DNA from: Heterocephalus glaber
Lineage: Eukaryota; Chordata; Mammalia; Rodentia; Bathyergidae
Assembly (NCBI RefSeq): GCF_000247695.1
Contig: NW_004624776.1
Span: forward strand, 16,734,565-16,798,564
DNA: 64,000 nt
Direction: 5' to 3'
A program made the position numbers and the translations under genes. Position 1 is the first letter of the stretch; each line of letters starts with the position of its first letter. This document shows, in pieces, positions 60,870 to 64,000 of the stretch. The notes under the pieces are model-generated. The model saw nothing but the letters and a program-made list of their open reading frames with translations. It did no database searches and was not told where the DNA came from.

Positions 60870-61029
60870 GCTGTTATCTGCTGTTCTAAGGGTTTCAGAA
60901 GTTGAATCTCGAGCAATAAGAGCAGATCTTACTCATCTACTAAGCCCGCAAATGGGCAAAGATATTGTTTGGTTTCTAAAACGCTGGGCCAAGACTTATC
61001 TCCTTGTGGATGAAAAACTATATGATCAG
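60870..61029 (+). CDS. XPO4: XPO4 coding exon (about residues 606-659)
   Basis: The acceptor is ttatacctacag. The donor GATCAG|gtcaga departs from consensus at +3 to +5. The exon is 160 nt; G completes Arg, then 53 codons, phase 0 out. The peptide runs LLSAVLRVSEVESRAIRADL, THLLSPQMGKDIVWFLKRWA and KTYLLVDEKLYDQ. It is a HEAT segment. Confidence 0.96.
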
Positions 61030-61594
61030 GTCAGAATGTAAAATTGTTAAACTCTGTTTGGACTTATGAAGTTGGCAATTGTAGAGCTGGGAACATTTTT
61101 TCCTATTGATATTTTTCTTCAAAATGGAACTGTCGGGCCAGGGATTTGGCTTAGTGGTGCTGCGCCTGCCTTGCAAGTGCAAGGTCCTGAGTTCTATCCC
61201 CAGTACCAAAAAAAAATATCTGTTATATCTGCATTAAAGAAAACTGAAGACTGGAATGCTATTTTATAATTTTTCTTAGAGTACATTGTTAGATTTTCTT
61301 TATTTTAACCAGTATTAAGATAGAAATTGCTATTTGGCAATAGAGTAATATATGTCCCTCGTATTTGGTTTAAATATCATGTCAGTGTATTAACAGTATG
61401 AGAATAAAGTTGACAGAAAATCAGATGAGAAACCATGAGTGCCTTGAGGATGTTTTGGACATACTGAAATGAGTCATTTTTACAGGTAGCAACTACTTCA
61501 GATTTAGATGCCAATGTCACTGTAATTTTTCTGTTGATTATTTTCTCAGCTGATTTTTCTTTCCGATCTTACAAAATTTGTTTTCACTCTTAAG
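61030..61594 (+). other. Short XPO4 intron with ID SINE
   Basis: A 565-bp gtcaga...aag intron with one sense ID at 61134-61217. Confidence 0.9.
61134..61217 (+). mobile_element. ID SINE between two close XPO4 exons
   Basis: gggccagggatttggcttag ... gagttctatccccagtacc and an A-tail. Confidence 0.94.
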
Positions 61595-61764
61595 ATAAGT
61601 CTGCCATTCAGTACAGCATTTGGAGCAGATACAGAAGGTTCTCAGTGGATTATTGGCTACCTCTTACAAAAAGTCATCAGTAACCTCTCAGTCTGGAGTA
61701 GTGAGCAGGACCTTGCAAATGATACTGTGCAGCTCCTTGTCACTTTGGTGGAAAGAAGAGAAAG
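61595..61764 (+). CDS. XPO4: XPO4 coding exon (about residues 660-716)
   Basis: The acceptor is ttttcactcttaag (AAG) and the donor GAAAG|gtaagt. The exon is 170 nt, phase 0 in and phase 2 out. The peptide runs ISLPFSTAFGADTEGSQWII, GYLLQKVISNLSVWSSEQDL and ANDTVQLLVTLVERRE. It continues the middle HEAT array. Confidence 0.96.
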
Positions 61765-62264
61765 GTAAGTCCATTGTTGGAGAAAGTGTGTGTGTGTGAA
61801 AGTTTGCTTTTTAGCGTAGTCTTTTCACCTGGCACATGATTACGTAGTTTAAGTCTAGATTTACTCTACATTCTTGGAGTAGTGTGTTATTAAAACTATA
61901 ATTTTGAAATAGTGTTAAAATTACTATAAATGCAAATGGGGCTTTCCCATTTTACAAGTAAAGATTACATTGATTGTTCAAGATTTGGCGTTAAAAAACC
62001 TTATGAGCAACACATAAATCTTATTTAATAATCTATGGTTATAAAAACACTCATGTAGAATATTCTTATTTGATTTCTTTTTTAGTTATCCTATTAGCAT
62101 TATCCCCATTTTAAAGATGAGAACAACTGATATTTAAAATTGTTGCAAAGTAAAATTTTTAACACTTTCCACAGCAGATTGTGGAAATGTTTTCATTTTT
62201 CTTGCTGTACAGAAATATATCCTTGCTATTGTTATTACTATTCCCATTGGCTACTATTTATTGA

Positions 62265-62480
62265 ATTCTTATAATTTATTGAGCATTTACTAAGCATTTC
62301 ACAAATAGTACCTCATTTCATCATCATATCTGTCTCAGGCATGAGATTTAGGGCTATTACAACTATTGTTATCTCCTTTTTGCAGATTGGAAAACTGATG
62401 ATTAAGAGACATTCATTTTACATTGTCCCATGACTAATGAAGTCTGAATGTAAACCTGTATGACTCCAGAGTGTACAGTT
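62265..62480 (+). mobile_element. MIR SINE
   Basis: attgagcatttactaagcat, gttatctcctttttgcagat and gtaaacctgtatgactccag. Confidence 0.85.
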
Positions 62481-62510
62481 TATTGTACTGTGTTTTAAAA
62501 GCTAATTAAA

Positions 62511-62651
62511 TCTAGTTAGGTGTGGTGGTAGGTGCCTGTAGTCCCAGCTACCCAGGGGTTGAGTTGGGAGGATCTCTTGCACTCGTGAGTTTTAAGAGAC
62601 TAGTCTGGGCAGCATAGCAAGACTCTGCTCCTAAAAATAAATAAATAAAAA
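62511..62651 (+). mobile_element. 7SL-derived monomer (FLAM/PB1-like)
   Basis: ggtgcctgtagtcccagcta then ccc, and tgggcagcatagcaagactc, are closer to 7SL RNA/Alu left-arm text than to the B1 form (taatcccagcac) seen elsewhere here. An A-rich aaataaataaataaa tail follows. Confidence 0.75.
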
Positions 62652-62736
62652 TCAGTTATCTTCAATTTTTGTTTTCTAAGTATATTTACATACAGTGTAA
62701 GCCTTACATCTTACGTTTTGTTATTTCTCCCTGTAG

Positions 62737-62911
62737 GGCAAACTTAGTAATTCAATGTGAAAATTGGTGGAACCTAGCTAAGCAGTTTGCAAGCCGAAGC
62801 CCACCTCTTAATTTCCTGTCTAGTCCTGTGCAGAGGACGCTGATGAAGGCTCTGGTCTTAGGAGGCTTTGCACATATGGACACAGAAACCAAACAACAGT
62901 ATTGGACAGAG
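62737..62911 (+). CDS. XPO4: XPO4 coding exon, last in window (about residues 716-774)
   Basis: The acceptor is atttctccctgtag and the donor ACAGAG|gtaatg. The exon is 175 nt; G completes Arg, then 58 codons, phase 0 out. The peptide runs ANLVIQCENWWNLAKQFASR, SPPLNFLSSPVQRTLMKALV and LGGFAHMDTETKQQYWTE. The next exon should begin with Val-Leu-Gln but is not reached in the remaining 1.1 kb. Confidence 0.96.
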
Positions 62912-63202
62912 GTAATGGTTCCCTCTGCTTTGATGTGTCCTCCTGTATAGCCCTGTAGGTGTTCTGTGTGTTGCTATAAAATAGTCTATGAAGATGTAAG
63001 CATTTCATTCATAGTCTTTAATATTTTTTCTGCCTAATGAGTAAGCTGAAGGTTATTACTCAACAAATGCTGTACTGTCTAATGGTACTGTACTTGCCTA
63101 TGTGACAGCATTGACTATTATCAAGTGTTCTATACTTTAGGCACATTTTCTCTGTTCAAATGAGAGCGTGTAACTAGTGTATTAAATTATTATTAAACAT
63201 TG

Positions 63203-63288
63203 GCTGGCCAGAGATGTAGTCAGTGCTATAGCACTGACCATACATGAGGCCCTTAGTTTGATCCCCAGTACAACAATTGCAAATAAAG
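63203..63288 (+). mobile_element. Diverged ID SINE
   Basis: ggccagagatgtagtcagtg ... tagtttgatccccagtac. Confidence 0.8.
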
Positions 63289-63365
63289 GGAATTATGACA
63301 TTAAGAATCAGTGAAACATTCTTGTTTTGAACAAGTAGATGCAAGCCAACTACTATGTTTATTTC

Positions 63366-63740
63366 TGGGGCTCCCTGGTGGCTTAAGCAATAGACATTTA
63401 TTGTCTCATGGTTCCAAAGGCAAGCAATGCAGGATAAGGTATAGCAAGATTGTTTCCTTCTAACGAGGAATCTGTAGCTTCTTATGGTTTGCTGGTGACT
63501 TTTGGCATTGTTGATTTGTACATGCATCTCCCTGATCTCATTTTCACGTTCACGTGGTATTCTCCTGATATGTGTGTTTGTGTCCATATTTCCCTCTTTT
63601 TATAAGAACTCACCCTACTCCAGATAACCTAATCTTAACTGATTACATCTACAATGACTGTTCAAATAAGGTCACATTCTGAGGATTTCCACAGATGAAT
63701 TTTTGAGAAGACACAATGCAACCCTTAACAATCACTGTGG
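63366..63740 (-). mobile_element. Old LTR-like repeat (MaLR/MLT type, antisense)
   Basis: ggtggcttaagcaatagaca, catatttccctctttttata, actgattacatctacaatga and caaataaggtcacattctga match a common ancient mammalian LTR read backwards. Non-coding and diverged; family assignment uncertain. Confidence 0.55.
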
Positions 63741-64000
63741 ACATGTTATATATAAGAAGCTTTGAGTCAGAGATCAAGTGTATATGTAGTAGGTTGCCCT
63801 CCTGTAGTTCTTGTGCCTAGACTGCTGTTAATGTTTGAGAAGGGCCACAATGATAGAATCAGGCAGTCTTCTGTGATTTCATAACCAATTGAAACCAGGC
63901 TATAAATTTCTAGTTTAAATAATTGTGGACAGCTTTAGATAGATAATCATATGGATAGCTTTAGGTAGAATTAAGATACTATGTTCATGAGTAAGAGTAC

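Larger units (their letters stand above)
61765..62736 (+). other. XPO4 intron with MIR and 7SL-like monomer
   Basis: A 972-bp intron with a MIR (62265-62480) and a 7SL-derived monomer (62511-62651) ending about 85 bp before the acceptor. Confidence 0.88.
1..64000 (+). other. XPO4: XPO4 gene body, internal part
   Basis: All 14 coding exons in the window belong to exportin-4, an importin-beta superfamily HEAT-repeat receptor. From established work, it carries hypusinated eIF5A and SMAD3 out of the nucleus with RanGTP and can import SOX-family factors. The exon peptides join without gaps to the known exportin-4 sequence as I recall it. Internal phases all agree, and the spliced segment is 2147 nt with no stop. 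The first ~58 residues and last ~375 residues, the promoter and the poly(A) site lie outside the window. The rest is intron, so no other independent protein gene is supported. Confidence 0.95.
62912..64000 (+). other. Start of the next XPO4 intron
   Basis: It begins gtaatg. It contains a diverged ID (63203-63288) and an old LTR-like repeat in minus orientation (63366-63740). No exon seen to the window end. Confidence 0.85.

Noticed and set aside
63174..63587. 137-codon minus-strand open frame
   Set aside because: It spans an ID SINE and an old LTR-like repeat, and the peptide is translated repeat sequence.
1..64000. CRISPR arrays, operons, bacterial promoters or ribosome binding sites
   Set aside because: The window is vertebrate intron/exon DNA with SINEs and LINEs. 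No regularly spaced direct repeats with unique spacers were seen.

Overview
This is vertebrate nuclear DNA, almost certainly from a non-muroid rodent. It is intron-dominated, about 36-40% GC by eye, and full of tRNA-derived ID SINEs, 7SL-derived B1 SINEs and B1-dID dimers on both strands, with older MIR, L1, L2 and MaLR remnants. B1-dID dimers are known from dormice, squirrels, beavers, guinea pigs and porcupines. The youngest ID family here (3' end GTTCGATCCCCGGTACC plus A-tail) does not look like the usual squirrel or guinea-pig family, so a beaver-type (castorimorph) rodent is a weak guess. There are no bacterial-type genes, operons or CRISPR arrays.

The window holds one protein-coding gene, XPO4 (exportin-4, a karyopherin-beta nuclear export receptor), on the + strand. 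Fourteen consecutive internal coding exons lie between 4927 and 62911. They total 2147 nt, join in one open frame of 715 codons, and correspond to roughly residues 59-774 of the ~1151-residue protein (human numbering recalled from memory). The promoter, first coding exons and C-terminal third lie outside the window. No frameshift or premature stop was seen, so the gene looks functional.

Layout: intron to 4926; exons at 4.9, 9.8, 19.9 and 20.9 kb; a 19.2-kb intron (21093-40274) whose ends and branch site are those of a minor-spliceosome AT-AC (U12-type) intron; an exon at 40.3 kb; paired exons at 45.5 and 45.9 kb; a 7.4-kb intron with a ~300-bp near-identical inverted repeat (48439-48746 versus 49712-50005); then a cluster of seven exons from 53.5 to 62.9 kb and the start of the next intron.

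Other notable items are a 35-nt U2 snRNA 5'-end retropseudogene with a perfect 14-bp target duplication (16901-16961), a 32-bp perfect inverted repeat bounding a GC-richer 293-bp core (39462-39818), two ID insertions sharing one target that leave three copies of the target sequence (20008-20186), and a head-to-head B1-dID pair (43770-44215). Repeat boundaries are read by eye and are accurate to about 5-20 bp unless target duplications are given. I found no convincing undescribed multi-gene system. The strongest signals concern splicing and RNA structure inside XPO4.
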